Origin: Acetobacter indonesiensis
GTDB lineage: Bacteria > Pseudomonadota > Alphaproteobacteria > Acetobacterales > Acetobacteraceae
Direction: 5' to 3'
Assembly: GCF_000963945.1 (NCBI RefSeq)
Contig: NZ_BAMW01000006.1
Location: forward strand, 296,737-360,736
DNA length: 64,000 nt
The notes under the pieces are model-generated. The model made no database searches. It saw nothing but the letters and a program-made list of their open reading frames with translations, and was not told the DNA's origin. Shown piece after piece: positions 44,180-55,422 of this stretch (position 1 is its first letter; each line of letters opens with the position of its first letter). Both the position numbers and the translations under genes were made by a program.

Positions 44180-45574
44180 TTAGTTGATGCGCTCCCCATG
44201 CAGGGACATATCCAGCCCTTCCAGTTCCTGATCAGCGGTGACGCGTAGACCAATGGTCATGTCAATCAGCTTCAGCAGAATAAAGGAAATGGCACCACAC
44301 CAGATAATGGTTACAATCACGGCTTCGCACTGTACCATAAACTGGTGCAATGAGCCGACAATGCCTGTGGGGTTGGCATCTGTTGCAGAAAGCGGACCGT
44401 AGGCAAAAAGCCCGGTCAAAAGCGCTCCCACAATACCGCCCACACCATGCACGCCAAACGCATCCAGACTATCATCATAGCCGAGCAGATGTTTGAGGGA
44501 GGTCGCGCTCCAGAAGCAGATTACGCCTGTAATCAGGCCGATAATCAGCGCGCTACCGGGTAGCACAAAGCCTGCGGCGGGGGTGATGGCAACAAGACCA
44601 CCAACAGCGCCAGAAATTACACCCAGAACGGTTGGTTTGCCGGTGCGCAGCCATTCAGCCAACATCCAGGCAACGCCTGCGCCAGCCGCTGCAATCTGGG
44701 TGGTGGCCATGGCCATGCCAGCACGACCATTTGCCCCCACGGCAGAGCCCGCATTGAAGCCAAACCAGCCCACCCACAGCAGCGATGCGCCGATAATGGC
44801 ATACGTCAGATTGAAGGGGGAAAGATCATCATGACCATACCCTTTGCGGCGGCCAAGTACCAGGGCGCAGACAAGACCGGCAATACCGGCATTGATATGC
44901 ACAACGGTGCCCCCGGCAAAGTCAGCAGTGCCTAACCCAGCCAGCCAGCCAATAGGGCTCCAGACCCAATGGGCGATTGGGGCATACACAACCAAAGACC
45001 AGATAACGGAAAAAACGCACATCGCGCTAAACTTCATTCGTTCAGCGTAAGCACCGGAAATTAGGGCAGGGGTGATAATGGCAAACGTCATCTGGAACAT
45101 CATGAAGATGCTCTCAGGAATGGTCATTGTCGTGGCGTTTGGGGAATCCGCGCCGAGCGTAAAAGCAATGTCTGCGCCGTTGTGGATATGAGCGCCCAAC
45201 CCGTTCAGGAAGATGCGGGAAAAACCACCAATCCAAGGCGAGCCTGTTGTAAAGGCCAAAGAATACCCGGCAACCATCCAGACAATGGACATAATGCAGC
45301 ACAGGGCAAAAGACTGCATCAGGGTGGCCAGTACGTTCTTTTTCCGCACCATACCCGCATAAAATAATGCAAGACCGGGAATGGTCATCATTAGCACCAA
45401 GGCTGTGCTGATCAGCATCCACGCGGTATCGCCCGTATCAATGGCGGGGGCAGAGTCCGCAGCGTGGGCAAAACCAGAAGGAAGCAACAGAACACTTCCG
45501 GCAACAGCGGAAACAACTGCCCATTTGTTAACCCCGCCAGTTGCAGGCAAAGCCATGAAAGACCGTAAGGCCAT
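44180..45574 (-). CDS. amtB: Ammonium transporter AmtB
   Basis: AmtB conducts ammonium/ammonia across the inner membrane under control of the PII protein GlnK. The 464-residue protein has a signal-like N-terminus (about residues 20-38) and the Amt helices, including WMLISTALVLMMTIPGLALFYAG and the pore region DFAGGTVVHINAGIAGL. ATG 45574 is preferred, with GGGAGA upstream; the ORF to 45619 adds 15 unconserved residues. GlnK normally lies directly upstream; here it does, but about 1.1 kb away, separated by an AT-rich glycosyltransferase on the other strand. No sigma-54 promoter was recognised upstream. Confidence 0.95.
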   Translation of the reverse strand: MALRSFMALPATGGVNKWAVVSAVAGSVLLLPSGFAHAADSAPAIDTGDTAWMLISTALVLMMTIPGLALFYAGMVRKKNVLATLMQSFALCCIMSIVWMVAGYSLAFTTGSPWIGGFSRIFLNGLGAHIHNGADIAFTLGADSPNATTMTIPESIFMMFQMTFAIITPALISGAYAERMKFSAMCVFSVIWSLVVYAPIAHWVWSPIGWLAGLGTADFAGGTVVHINAGIAGLVCALVLGRRKGYGHDDLSPFNLTYAIIGASLLWVGWFGFNAGSAVGANGRAGMAMATTQIAAAGAGVAWMLAEWLRTGKPTVLGVISGAVGGLVAITPAAGFVLPGSALIIGLITGVICFWSATSLKHLLGYDDSLDAFGVHGVGGIVGALLTGLFAYGPLSATDANPTGIVGSLHQFMVQCEAVIVTIIWCGAISFILLKLIDMTIGLRVTADQELEGLDMSLHGERIN

Positions 45575-45791
45575 GGATTTCTGTTCTCCCGTTAACGCAT
45601 TATGCCAGACCGAGGGCATCTTCAGACTGCGTCGATAGCATGTTTTGCACCGTTATCGTAGCCTTGGCGGAATGATTCCCTCAAGAGAGTTGGATCCAAA
45701 TAAAGTGATGGATTATTGACTGGCTAATAAATGACGGGAATGATGCCCTAGTTAGAAATTCATTTTTCACAAAGCATTAGGTGATGTCGAA

Positions 45792-46610
45792 ATGGAAAAA
45801 ATTGCAGTTTGTGTCGTTGTGAAAAATGAAGAAAATAGAATAAAAGAGTGGATATCGTATTATTTATCTATGGGATTTGATACGATATTTATTTATGACA
45901 ACAATTCAAGTGATAAAACTGAATCAATAGTAAAAAAAATTGGGAATTTATTCGATGTTAGATATCAAAAATGGGATAGAAACGACTTTTATTATCAAAT
46001 GGACGCTTATAATGACTGCATAAAGACACAGAGAGAAAATTTTAGATGGATAGCTTTTTTAGATTCAGATGAATTTATTGTTCCGTATGGTGAGCACTGT
46101 ATAAAGAAATTCCTGTCTCGTTATGAAGAGTTTTCTGGGGTAGTCATAAACTGGGCCATGTTCGGCTCCTCTGGCTTTATTTCTCCTCCATCAGGGTTAG
46201 TTATCGAAAATTTTGTTTGGAGATCAAATTCTCAATTTTACAATGCGAAGCATATAAAAAGTATTATCAATCCGAAAATGGCAGAACATTGCATTAATGC
46301 CCATTTTTTTAAAATGAATGGTAAAGTCGTTGACGTATTAAAAAATGAACCGGTTTGGGAAAAAGAGGGAATTATAAATGGTAATCCAATATATGATATT
46401 TGCCAAATAAATCATTACTATACTAGAAGTAAAAATGAGTGGGTATCTAAAATAAAAAGAGGATACCATGATATGGATACATCTAATTTTGATGATAGTA
46501 AAATATTAGAAGGATTTGAATACGCAGACCGTAACGAGGTATTTGACGTGAATATTTTTTATAATATACCAAGGTTGAAAATTTTAATGGAATATATAAA
46601 TAATTATTAA
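45792..46610 (+). CDS. Glycosyltransferase of the GT92/GT2-like type, AT-rich
   Basis: The 272-residue protein has KNEENRIKEWISYYLSMGFD near the N-terminus, a YDNNSSD nucleotide-sugar loop, QMDAYNDC, and a DxD-type metal site DSDEF at 91-95, a pattern seen in GT92 (DUF23) family transferases. It should add a sugar to a cell-surface glycan, but donor and acceptor are unknown. Its base composition is far richer in A and T than its neighbours and it has the opposite orientation to both glnK and amtB, pointing to horizontal acquisition. The start ATG 45792 follows AGGTGA. A bidirectional terminator sits after it. No transposase or repeats flank it. Confidence 0.82.
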   Translation: MEKIAVCVVVKNEENRIKEWISYYLSMGFDTIFIYDNNSSDKTESIVKKIGNLFDVRYQKWDRNDFYYQMDAYNDCIKTQRENFRWIAFLDSDEFIVPYGEHCIKKFLSRYEEFSGVVINWAMFGSSGFISPPSGLVIENFVWRSNSQFYNAKHIKSIINPKMAEHCINAHFFKMNGKVVDVLKNEPVWEKEGIINGNPIYDICQINHYYTRSKNEWVSKIKRGYHDMDTSNFDDSKILEGFEYADRNEVFDVNIFYNIPRLKILMEYINNY

Positions 46611-46615
46611 AGTTA

Positions 46616-46660
46616 AAAAAGGCACTGTTTTCGGGTTACTAAAAGCAGTGCCTTTTATTT
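46616..46660. terminator. Bidirectional rho-independent terminator between the glycosyltransferase and glnK
   Basis: AAAAAAGGCACTG and CAGTGCCTTTT form an 11-bp stem around a long loop, with A and T tracts on either side. It can stop both the plus-strand glycosyltransferase transcript and the minus-strand glnK transcript. Confidence 0.85.
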
Positions 46661-46679
46661 GTTCGTTAATAAATGGTTT

Positions 46680-47093
<414 letters not shown>

Positions 47094-47242
47094 TCATTTC
47101 GATACCAGCATGCCAGATTTTTCTATCGTTGACGAGCCTCCCTCTTTGGCCTTTCTGCTGGGTGGGTTAAAAGAAACACATGGTTTCTGAAGGCGGCCTC
47201 TCTTTTGCGCTTCAGGCTGAGTGAATTAAGGAATGTAAAGTC

Positions 47243-48493
47243 ATGGTTGCTACCACCGCATCCGCCGTTCATGACACCGGGGCCGCTTGCCCGCCGGTGC
47301 CGGATGTTGATGTCTGCATTGTCGGTGCGGGGCCGGTTGGGGCGACCTTGGCGTGTCGATTGGCCAAGGAAGGGATTCAGGTTGCAATCATAGACCGGGT
47401 GGCGCTTGCCCCTATGGAGCACCCTGATTTTGACGGCCGGGCCTATGCCATTGCTGCTGGCCCCAAAAAGCTGCTTGAGGAGGCCGGGGTATGGGACGTC
47501 CTGCCGCTGGATTCCTGCCCGATTGAAGAAATTCTGGTCACGGATGGCCGCCCTGGTGAGCCTGCATCATCTCTTTTTCTGGAGTTTACGCGGGATGATG
47601 CCTCGCAGCCGTTCGGCTGGATGGCAGAAGCACGGGCGTTGCGCGTTGCATTGAACGAAACCATGCATGACCATCCGAACCTGACGGTGCTGGCTCCGGC
47701 CGAAGCAAAAATTGAGCGTAAGGCGGAAGGGGCCATTATCAGGCTGACAGATGGACGGCAGTTCAGAGCGTCTGTGGTTGTGGCGGCTGATGGGCGCAAA
47801 AGCCGCCTGCGCTCGGAAGCCGGTATTCCCTTGACCAAGCTGTCATACGGCCAGACAGCCATTGTCTGCGCGATTGCCCATGAATTCCCGCATGATAACG
47901 GCGCATTGGAACATTTTCTGCCAGCAGGCCCGTTTGCACAGCTTCCCATGGCCGGGACGGAGAACCATCCCTACCTGTCTGCTATTGTATGGAGCGATAA
48001 AGACGGTCTGGCTGAACGCTTTGCGGCATTGCCAGATCAGGCTTTCGCGCGTGAGATTGAGCGCCGTATGGGCAATACGCGCCTAGGCAAGGTTACACCT
48101 GTGGGCAGAAGATGGACGTATCCGCTATCCGCCCAATATGCCCAGCGTTACACCGATACACGGCTGCTTCTGGTGGGCGATGCCGCGCATGGTATTCATC
48201 CTATTGCGGGGCAGGGCCTTAATCTGGGGTTCCGTGATATTATCGCGTTAAGCGAAATTCTGATCACAGCCCACGGCAAGGGAGAAGATCTTGGTTCGCC
48301 CGCGTTGCTGGCGCGGTATCAGGCCCGGTGTCGCCCTGCCAATATGTTGATGCTTGCAGCCACGGACACGCTTGATAGACTGTTCAGCAACAACAACCCT
48401 GTTGTGCGTCTTGCCCGAGATCTGGGTATTGCGGGTGTTAATCGGTTTCCAAAGCTGCGTAAGGCGTTTGTGCGTCACGCCATGGGAATTTGA
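47243..48493 (+). CDS. ubiH: UbiH/UbiF/Coq6-family FAD-dependent ubiquinone biosynthesis hydroxylase
   Basis: The 416-residue flavoprotein monooxygenase hydroxylates a ring position during ubiquinone synthesis. It has the FAD motif VDVCIVGAGPVGATLACRLA (22-41), the DG motif AADGRKSRLR, and GDAAHGIHPIAGQGLNLGF near the C-terminus, all family hallmarks. ATG 47243 has AAGGA upstream. Ring position specificity cannot be assigned, so the symbol denotes the family. cysE follows 39 bases later in the same direction. Confidence 0.93.
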   Translation: MVATTASAVHDTGAACPPVPDVDVCIVGAGPVGATLACRLAKEGIQVAIIDRVALAPMEHPDFDGRAYAIAAGPKKLLEEAGVWDVLPLDSCPIEEILVTDGRPGEPASSLFLEFTRDDASQPFGWMAEARALRVALNETMHDHPNLTVLAPAEAKIERKAEGAIIRLTDGRQFRASVVVAADGRKSRLRSEAGIPLTKLSYGQTAIVCAIAHEFPHDNGALEHFLPAGPFAQLPMAGTENHPYLSAIVWSDKDGLAERFAALPDQAFAREIERRMGNTRLGKVTPVGRRWTYPLSAQYAQRYTDTRLLLVGDAAHGIHPIAGQGLNLGFRDIIALSEILITAHGKGEDLGSPALLARYQARCRPANMLMLAATDTLDRLFSNNNPVVRLARDLGIAGVNRFPKLRKAFVRHAMGI

Positions 48494-48532
48494 TAATCCC
48501 TTTCACTGTTATATTCTGGAGAGAACTCACCA

Positions 48533-49387
48533 ATGGATCAGGTGCATAGTCCTTCCGTTCTATCCAGCCACTTTGATGAAACCAGCACGGCCTGCGCTTC
48601 CCAACTGGGGGTTTTGTGGCAGCAGATGGTCGCGCAGGCCTGCGTCTGTAATGACCCTTTGGTGCGTGGGTTGCTGGCAACAGGTATCCGCAGTCATTCA
48701 GATTTTGCCTCTGCACTGGCAGCGCTTTTGGGCCGTAAGCTGGGTGATCGCTCAGTGGCGGCCGATGCGCTGACCGAACTTGTTGCGGAAGGGTTCGAGG
48801 CGCAGCCTGAAATTGTCTGTGCCGCCGCCGCCGATATGGTGGCCATACGCGAGCGTGACCCCGCGTGCCCGGATTTTGTGACGCCTTTCCTGTTTTTCAA
48901 AGGTTTTCATGCTGTACAAAGCTACCGTGTAGCCCACTGGCTATGGCTTGGGGGCCGGCGGCATTTAGCGCTGCATCTGCAAAGCCGTGCGTCTGAACTG
49001 TTTGGCGTGGATATTCACCCCGCAGCCCAGTTGGGTCGGCGTATTCTGTTTGACCACGGAACCGGTATTGTGGTGGGGGAAACCTGCATTATCGAAGATG
49101 ATGTCTCCCTGCTGCAGGAGGTCACTCTTGGAGGAACAGGGAAACATAGCGGTGACCGCCACCCCAAAGTGCGCCGGGGTGTGCTGATTGGTGCGGGAGC
49201 CAAGGTTCTGGGTAATATCGAACTCGGTGAAGGGGCGAAAATTGGAGCGGGGTCCATTGTGCTGGAATCCGTACCGCCTTTCACAACTGTTGTTGGTAAC
49301 CCGGCGCGTAAGGTCGGTACCCGTCATTCTGGTATGCCCGCACTGACCATGGACCAGATGCTGCCGCCGATAGATTACATCATTTAA
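48533..49387 (+). CDS. cysE: Serine O-acetyltransferase
   Basis: CysE makes O-acetylserine, the acceptor for sulfide in cysteine synthesis. The 284-residue protein has the N-terminal helical domain and the left-handed hexapeptide repeat with the catalytic stretch DIHPAAQLGRRILFDHGTGI and GGTGKHSGDRHPKV. ATG 48533 has GGAGAG upstream. It sits between ubiH and a shared terminator with ade. Feedback inhibition by cysteine is usual for the family. It complements metZ in sulfur assimilation. Confidence 0.95.
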   Translation: MDQVHSPSVLSSHFDETSTACASQLGVLWQQMVAQACVCNDPLVRGLLATGIRSHSDFASALAALLGRKLGDRSVAADALTELVAEGFEAQPEIVCAAAADMVAIRERDPACPDFVTPFLFFKGFHAVQSYRVAHWLWLGGRRHLALHLQSRASELFGVDIHPAAQLGRRILFDHGTGIVVGETCIIEDDVSLLQEVTLGGTGKHSGDRHPKVRRGVLIGAGAKVLGNIELGEGAKIGAGSIVLESVPPFTTVVGNPARKVGTRHSGMPALTMDQMLPPIDYII

Positions 49388-49404
49388 GGTTCAGTCAGGG
49401 CCGC

Positions 49405-49441
49405 AAAAAAGCCGAGACCCTGCAAAGGTCTCGGCTTTTTT
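49405..49441. terminator. Bidirectional rho-independent terminator
   Basis: AAAAAAGCCGAGACC and GGTCTCGGCTTTTTT form a strong hairpin with A and T tracts on both sides. It lies between cysE (plus) and ade (minus). Confidence 0.95.
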
Positions 49442-49471
49442 GTAGCGCAGAGGACGAAGGCCCGATGTGCC

Positions 49472-51175
49472 TTAAAGAACTTCCATCCGGTTAACATCTA
49501 CCATTCCGAAATCCGTGATTTTGAGGTGCGGAATAACGGGCAGGGGAAGAAACGCCAGTTGCAGGAAGGGTTCATCCAGTGTGCAGCCTAAGTGCCGGGC
49601 CGCTGCCCGCAGATGCTCTAACTGCTGCTGCACGACTTCAAATGGCGCATCACTCATAAGACCAGCAATGGGGAGCGGCATATCTGCGATAATCTGGCCA
49701 TCCTTAACCACCACAAAGCCGCCACCAATGGTTTCCAGATGATTGACCGCGACTGCCATGTCAGCAGCATCTTGCCCGACTACGCAGATATTGTGGCTGT
49801 CATGCCCGACCGAGGATGCAAATGCACCGCCATTGGTCAGGCCAAAACCCTTTACAAAGCCTCGGCCAATATTATCGTTATGGCCATGGCGCGCCACGAC
49901 GCATACCCGTGCAATATCCTGATGGGGGTCTGGCAGGACGCATCCATTTTCTACGGGAAGATCTGCTTTCAGAAACGGGGTGATAATCTGTCCGGGTATC
50001 AAGCCGATAACCGGGCGTTGTGTTCCTTCACCGTGCAGAACCAGATCATCCGTTGTCACGGGGGAGGGGAGTTGCACACTCCCCAGCCCAACATGCGGGG
50101 TGACGTCACGGGATTCAAACAAAGCATCCGTTACAAGGCGACCAGCACTGATTACGTCTGAAACCCTGCACTCATATATGTCATCCAGCAGCACGATATC
50201 AGCACGGCGTCCGGGGGCAATCAGGCCGCGGTCTCGTAACCCAAAGGCCTGTGCCGCACTCAGCGAGGCGCAGCGATAGGCCGCCAAAGGCTCCACGCCC
50301 AAAGAAATGGCTAAGCGGATCAGATAATCCAGATGGCCTTCATGCGCGATTTCTAGCGGGTTGCGGTCATCGGTGCAGAAGGCAAAAAACTGTGCCGTCT
50401 GCGGTGTCAGTAAGGGAGCCAGCGCTTTCAGGTCTTTGCAAACTGATCCTTCACGGATCAGAACCATCATGCCTTTCCTGATTTTTTCCAACGCTTCTTC
50501 GGCTGTTGTGGCCTCATGGTCTGTGGTGATGCCTGCGGCCAGATATCCGTTCAGCTTACGGCCTCGCATCAGGGGGGCATGGCCATCAATATGGCCGCCT
50601 TCAAAGGCTTCCAGCTTCTGAATACAATCAGGATCGCAATTCAGAACCCCAGGAATGTTCATGAATTCAGCAAGACCGATTACTTTCGGGTGGTCCCGAT
50701 AAGGCAAAAGATCCTGCGCATAAAGATGCGCGCCGGACGTTTCAAGCGCTGTTGAGGGCACACAACTGGACAGGTTAACGCGCAGATCCATAATGGTGCG
50801 CGTTGCGGCATCGGTAAAATAATCCAACGCAGAACGGCCAAGTACATTGGCCATTTCATGCGGGTCACATATGGCCGTGGTCACTCCATGAGGCAGCACG
50901 CACCGATCAAATTCAAAGGGTGTAATCAGCGACGATTCAACGTGCAGATGGGTATCAATAAAACCCGGAACAGCAATGCGTCCGTGCCCTTCAATAATGG
51001 TCTTGCCATCATACTGATCAAACGTGCCGACAATCGTGTCACCACACAGGGCAATATCGGTCGGGATCAGATCACCCGTGACTAAGTCAAACAGCCGAAC
51101 ATTCCGGATGACGGTATCTGCAACGTCAGCACCACTGCCTTGAGCAATGCGGTCGGAAAGAGGTTTGCGTGCCAT
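49472..51175 (-). CDS. ade: Adenine deaminase
   Basis: Ade converts adenine to hypoxanthine. The 567-residue amidohydrolase has the metal-binding DTHLHVESS, LPHGVTTAICDPHEMANVLG, TDHEATTAEE and FCTDDRNP motifs of Ade. ATG 51175 is the start with a weak ribosome binding site. It sits alone, ending at the terminator shared with cysE. About 420 AT-rich bases separate it from the next gene. Purine salvage is the expected role. Confidence 0.95.
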   Translation of the reverse strand: MARKPLSDRIAQGSGADVADTVIRNVRLFDLVTGDLIPTDIALCGDTIVGTFDQYDGKTIIEGHGRIAVPGFIDTHLHVESSLITPFEFDRCVLPHGVTTAICDPHEMANVLGRSALDYFTDAATRTIMDLRVNLSSCVPSTALETSGAHLYAQDLLPYRDHPKVIGLAEFMNIPGVLNCDPDCIQKLEAFEGGHIDGHAPLMRGRKLNGYLAAGITTDHEATTAEEALEKIRKGMMVLIREGSVCKDLKALAPLLTPQTAQFFAFCTDDRNPLEIAHEGHLDYLIRLAISLGVEPLAAYRCASLSAAQAFGLRDRGLIAPGRRADIVLLDDIYECRVSDVISAGRLVTDALFESRDVTPHVGLGSVQLPSPVTTDDLVLHGEGTQRPVIGLIPGQIITPFLKADLPVENGCVLPDPHQDIARVCVVARHGHNDNIGRGFVKGFGLTNGGAFASSVGHDSHNICVVGQDAADMAVAVNHLETIGGGFVVVKDGQIIADMPLPIAGLMSDAPFEVVQQQLEHLRAAARHLGCTLDEPFLQLAFLPLPVIPHLKITDFGMVDVNRMEVL

Positions 51176-51593
51176 TCTGCTCTTACTTTCTGCCGTCAGT
51201 CTGGCGGCTATGGTCCCTCATACGCCACAGGAACGCAAATCCTGTTTTTCATAAAAAACAGGAGGAATGGAAGCAGATAATAGCGTTTCGTCTTCTTTAA
51301 TATTTAATCGCATGATGAATGAATTTGGGACGAAAAAGAAAACAAAACGAGAGATTAGTATACTCTTAATCCAAACCCTTAATTATGTAGGTTTTTCCTT
51401 TTTAAAATCAGTATTTGACGTTTCGTGACAGATTAAACGGCGTAATTTTATGCTGCGAAAGAGAGAGGGATGATTTATTAATACCGGAATTAAGTATATT
51501 TCTGCGTTTGTAATGGATCCGTGTTTTTATAAGGAGCTGTAAAATATGGTTAAGAATGATTTAAAATGCATATATTTTGTGGCGTGAATAATC
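51176..51593. other. AT-rich intergenic region between ade and the membrane protein
   Basis: This 418-base stretch is markedly AT-rich and contains no long ORF. Near its right end a 13-codon ORF (51546-51587) has a good ribosome binding site. No repeats, IS ends or regulatory palindrome could be recognised. The composition matches the AT-rich gene after it, so the segment may have come in with it. Confidence 0.5.
51546..51587 (+). CDS. Possible 13-codon leader ORF
   Basis: ATG 51546 follows AAGGAG (51531-51536) at 9 bases and encodes MVKNDLKCIYFVA before a TGA. The next gene starts six bases after the stop with no clear ribosome binding site of its own, so this short ORF may support its translation by coupling. 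No repeated amino acid typical of attenuators is present. It could also be chance. Confidence 0.35.
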   Translation: MVKNDLKCIYFVA

Positions 51594-52859
51594 ATGAGTG
51601 ATATTGGGCATCACCAGAACAATTATAAGAAATTTTTTCACATTTTACTAAATAAAGACTGGCTGTACGGTTGTGTGTCCTGTCTAATTTATCTTGCTTT
51701 CTTATTGCCAATTCTTATTTATAAAAATCTCGATTTTTCCATTTTTATTGTTGCTGGTGATAAATTTGCAGATAGTCACAATCTTGTAGCTCCCATTCAT
51801 ATTCAAAGTAATAGCACTGGCTTTGATGGGCAATTTTACTATCGTATCGCACTTGCACCTTTTGATTTTCAGACAACCTCATACGGTCTCACAATTGACG
51901 ATCCACCTTTGCGATTTCATCGTATTTTATATCCTCTGTTGGTATGGATTTTTGCTTTTGGACAAAAAAGCTACGTCTCTTTTATGATGTTTTTTGTTAA
52001 TTTATGCGGAATAGTCAGTATATTCTCTTCTTGCTCACGGCTGGTAAAGTATTTTAATCTCAATAAAATAGTTTTGCTTTATATGTTGCTTTGGCCTGGT
52101 TTTTTGATTTCTTTAACGCATGACACAACGGAAATAATATCATCTGCATTGATATTATTATCCCTTGAGGCTTATGTTAAAAATAGAACCATATTGCTTT
52201 TTGTTTTTCCCATGCTCGCGGCATTCACACGTGAGACTGGAGTAATATTTATTTTTGGTCTATTCGTTTTTTCGATTTATAATTTCATTCGAGACAACAA
52301 TAAGATTTTTTTCTTTAAAAAAATTAGCGCTCTATTGGCGTGTATGCTTCCATTTCTAGTGTTCCAAATTTTCTTGAAAATGAAATTTGGTCATTCCCCA
52401 GCAAGCGCAGATGCTGTTGCCAATCTAGGTTGGCCGTTGCGTGGGGTATTGGAAACTATAGGCGCAACATTAGATGGTAGCCGCATGTATGTTCATCAGC
52501 CTGTTTTTCAGAACATCATGAGATTTTTCGTTGTTTATAGTATTCTATTATTGGTTTTATGGTCCTCTTTTGTGATTTATCGTGCTTATGCCGTAAAGAA
52601 AAATTATGACTCAAAACTATTGATAGCGACGTTTCTACCATTCGTTTTTATTCTTTTTTGCCTGACTGGAAAAACAGGCCCATGGGTTGATCCGATCTCA
52701 TATTTCCGCGCATTTACCGAATGCTTTATTTTGGGATCGTTTATTTGCACAATTGAAAAACCACAAAGACCATCAAATGTCGTTTTGAGTTTATGTGCAG
52801 AACTATCCTGTTTTACGATTATCGGTGGGATGTTGTTCGTTGCGCTTGCGCTGAAATAA
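51594..52859 (+). CDS. AT-rich polytopic membrane protein, possibly a GT-C-type glycosyltransferase
   Basis: The 421-residue protein has about 9-11 hydrophobic segments. A periplasmic loop after the first helix contains STGFDGQFYYRIALAPF, then DDPPLRFHRILYPLLVWIFA, patterns seen in GT-C-fold membrane glycosyltransferases and related glycopolymer proteins. No single diagnostic motif proves it, so the function is a guess. Its base composition is much richer in A and T than ade or groEL, which suggests acquisition from elsewhere. The ATG lies right after a short leader ORF. It ends at 52859 and the groEL terminator lies beyond. Confidence 0.6.
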   Translation: MSDIGHHQNNYKKFFHILLNKDWLYGCVSCLIYLAFLLPILIYKNLDFSIFIVAGDKFADSHNLVAPIHIQSNSTGFDGQFYYRIALAPFDFQTTSYGLTIDDPPLRFHRILYPLLVWIFAFGQKSYVSFMMFFVNLCGIVSIFSSCSRLVKYFNLNKIVLLYMLLWPGFLISLTHDTTEIISSALILLSLEAYVKNRTILLFVFPMLAAFTRETGVIFIFGLFVFSIYNFIRDNNKIFFFKKISALLACMLPFLVFQIFLKMKFGHSPASADAVANLGWPLRGVLETIGATLDGSRMYVHQPVFQNIMRFFVVYSILLLVLWSSFVIYRAYAVKKNYDSKLLIATFLPFVFILFCLTGKTGPWVDPISYFRAFTECFILGSFICTIEKPQRPSNVVLSLCAELSCFTIIGGMLFVALALK

Positions 52860-53222
52860 GCTTTCAAGCCAAATTTATGTGGGGCAATGAGGGCTGTGAC
52901 CGTTGTGGCCCTCATTAGAAACGGCGTAAGGGCCGTGGCCAATAGACATTATAGCAATGTGGTTTTGGTACGGATGGCTAAAAATCCCCTTTCTTTACAC
53001 GCGTGACAGAAAGAGAGTTGATGATGATATTATGGCTTAGGGACGAACAATAAGAAAAATTACCCCGGTTTTTATAAGGGTAAGTAATAAAATACTTTTG
53101 CAGATTTTGTATTATTTTTCATAAAAAAAGCGAGGGCAACAGAAGTTGCCACTCGCCTTTCAGGCTTTCCGCTTGTTTCGGGTGCTCCGTGAGGATTACC
53201 CAAAACTGGCAGAAATCGGACC
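52860..53222. other. Intergenic region between the membrane protein and groEL
   Basis: The 363-base gap between convergent genes has a perfect 9-bp hairpin AATGAGGGC/GCCCTCATT (52886-52894, 52908-52916) without a T tract, and the groEL terminator at 53123-53157. No ORF is credible here. Confidence 0.5.
53123..53157 (-). terminator. Rho-independent terminator of groES-groEL
   Basis: On the minus strand GCGAG-A-GGCAAC / GTTGCC-CTCGC form a stem with one bulged base around a 4-base loop, followed by TTTTTTTATG. It lies about 65 bases after the groEL stop. Confidence 0.88.
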
Positions 53223-54905
<1,683 letters not shown>

Positions 54906-54919
54906 TCAGTGTGCGCAAA

Positions 54920-55213
54920 TCAGGCGGAAATAATGCCCAGAATGTCGCTTTCTTTCATGATCAGCAGCTCTTCGCCGTCGATCTTCACTTCCGTGCCGGA
55001 CCATTTGCCGAACAGGACGCGGTCACCAGCCTTGACATCAAGCGCCACAACCTGACCCTGCTCATTCCGGGCGCCGGGGCCTGCGGAAACCACTTCACCT
55101 TCCATCGGCTTTTCTTTTGCCGTGTCAGGGATAATGATACCACCGACTGTCTTTTCTTCGCCTGCCAGGCGACGAACAACTACCCGGTCGTGTAAGGGAC
55201 GAAATTTCGTCAT
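54920..55213 (-). CDS. groS: Co-chaperonin GroES (10 kDa)
   Basis: GroES caps the GroEL chamber. The 97-residue protein starts at ATG 55213 ([15 protein letters not shown]), preceded by GGAGCG; the longer ORF to 55228 adds five residues. The mobile loop [18 protein letters not shown] is intact. It leads the groESL operon behind the CIRCE element and a strong promoter. Confidence 0.98.
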   Translation of the reverse strand: MTKFRPLHDRVVVRRLAGEEKTVGGIIIPDTAKEKPMEGEVVSAGPGARNEQGQVVALDVKAGDRVLFGKWSGTEVKIDGEELLIMKESDILGIISA

Positions 55214-55306
55214 TATGGATCGCTCCACATTCTGTTTGCTGCGGTGGCGTCCTTGTCAGGAAGCGACACCACCAACTTTACCGCGCGTCAGGAACGCCGC
55301 GTTGCG

Positions 55307-55333
55307 TTAGCACTCCCACCTCAGGAGTGCCAA
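55307..55333. promoter_or_regulatory. CIRCE element (HrcA operator) of groESL
   Basis: TTAGCACTC (55307-55315), nine bases, and GAGTGCCAA (55325-55333) match the CIRCE consensus TTAGCACTC-N9-GAGTGCTAA with one difference. It overlies the predicted transcription start of groESL just downstream of the -10 box, where HrcA would block initiation until heat shock. Confidence 0.95.
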
Positions 55334-55338
55334 GACAG

Positions 55339-55367
55339 GAGATAGGTTTGTCCTCCCGCAGTGTCAA
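55339..55367 (-). promoter_or_regulatory. groESL promoter
   Basis: On the minus strand TTGACA (55367-55362), a 17-base spacer, and TATCTC (55344-55339). The -35 box is perfect. CIRCE starts 5 bases downstream of the -10 box, as is common for HrcA-regulated promoters. Confidence 0.8.
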
Positions 55368-55422
55368 GAAATGTGGAAAACTTTCTTCAAGCCGTAATAT
55401 TTGACCCAAAGGAGAGACCATT

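Noticed and set aside
52886..52916. Hairpin AATGAGGGC/GCCCTCATT as a terminator for the membrane protein
   Set aside because: The stem is perfect but no T tract follows on either strand, so I did not call it a terminator.
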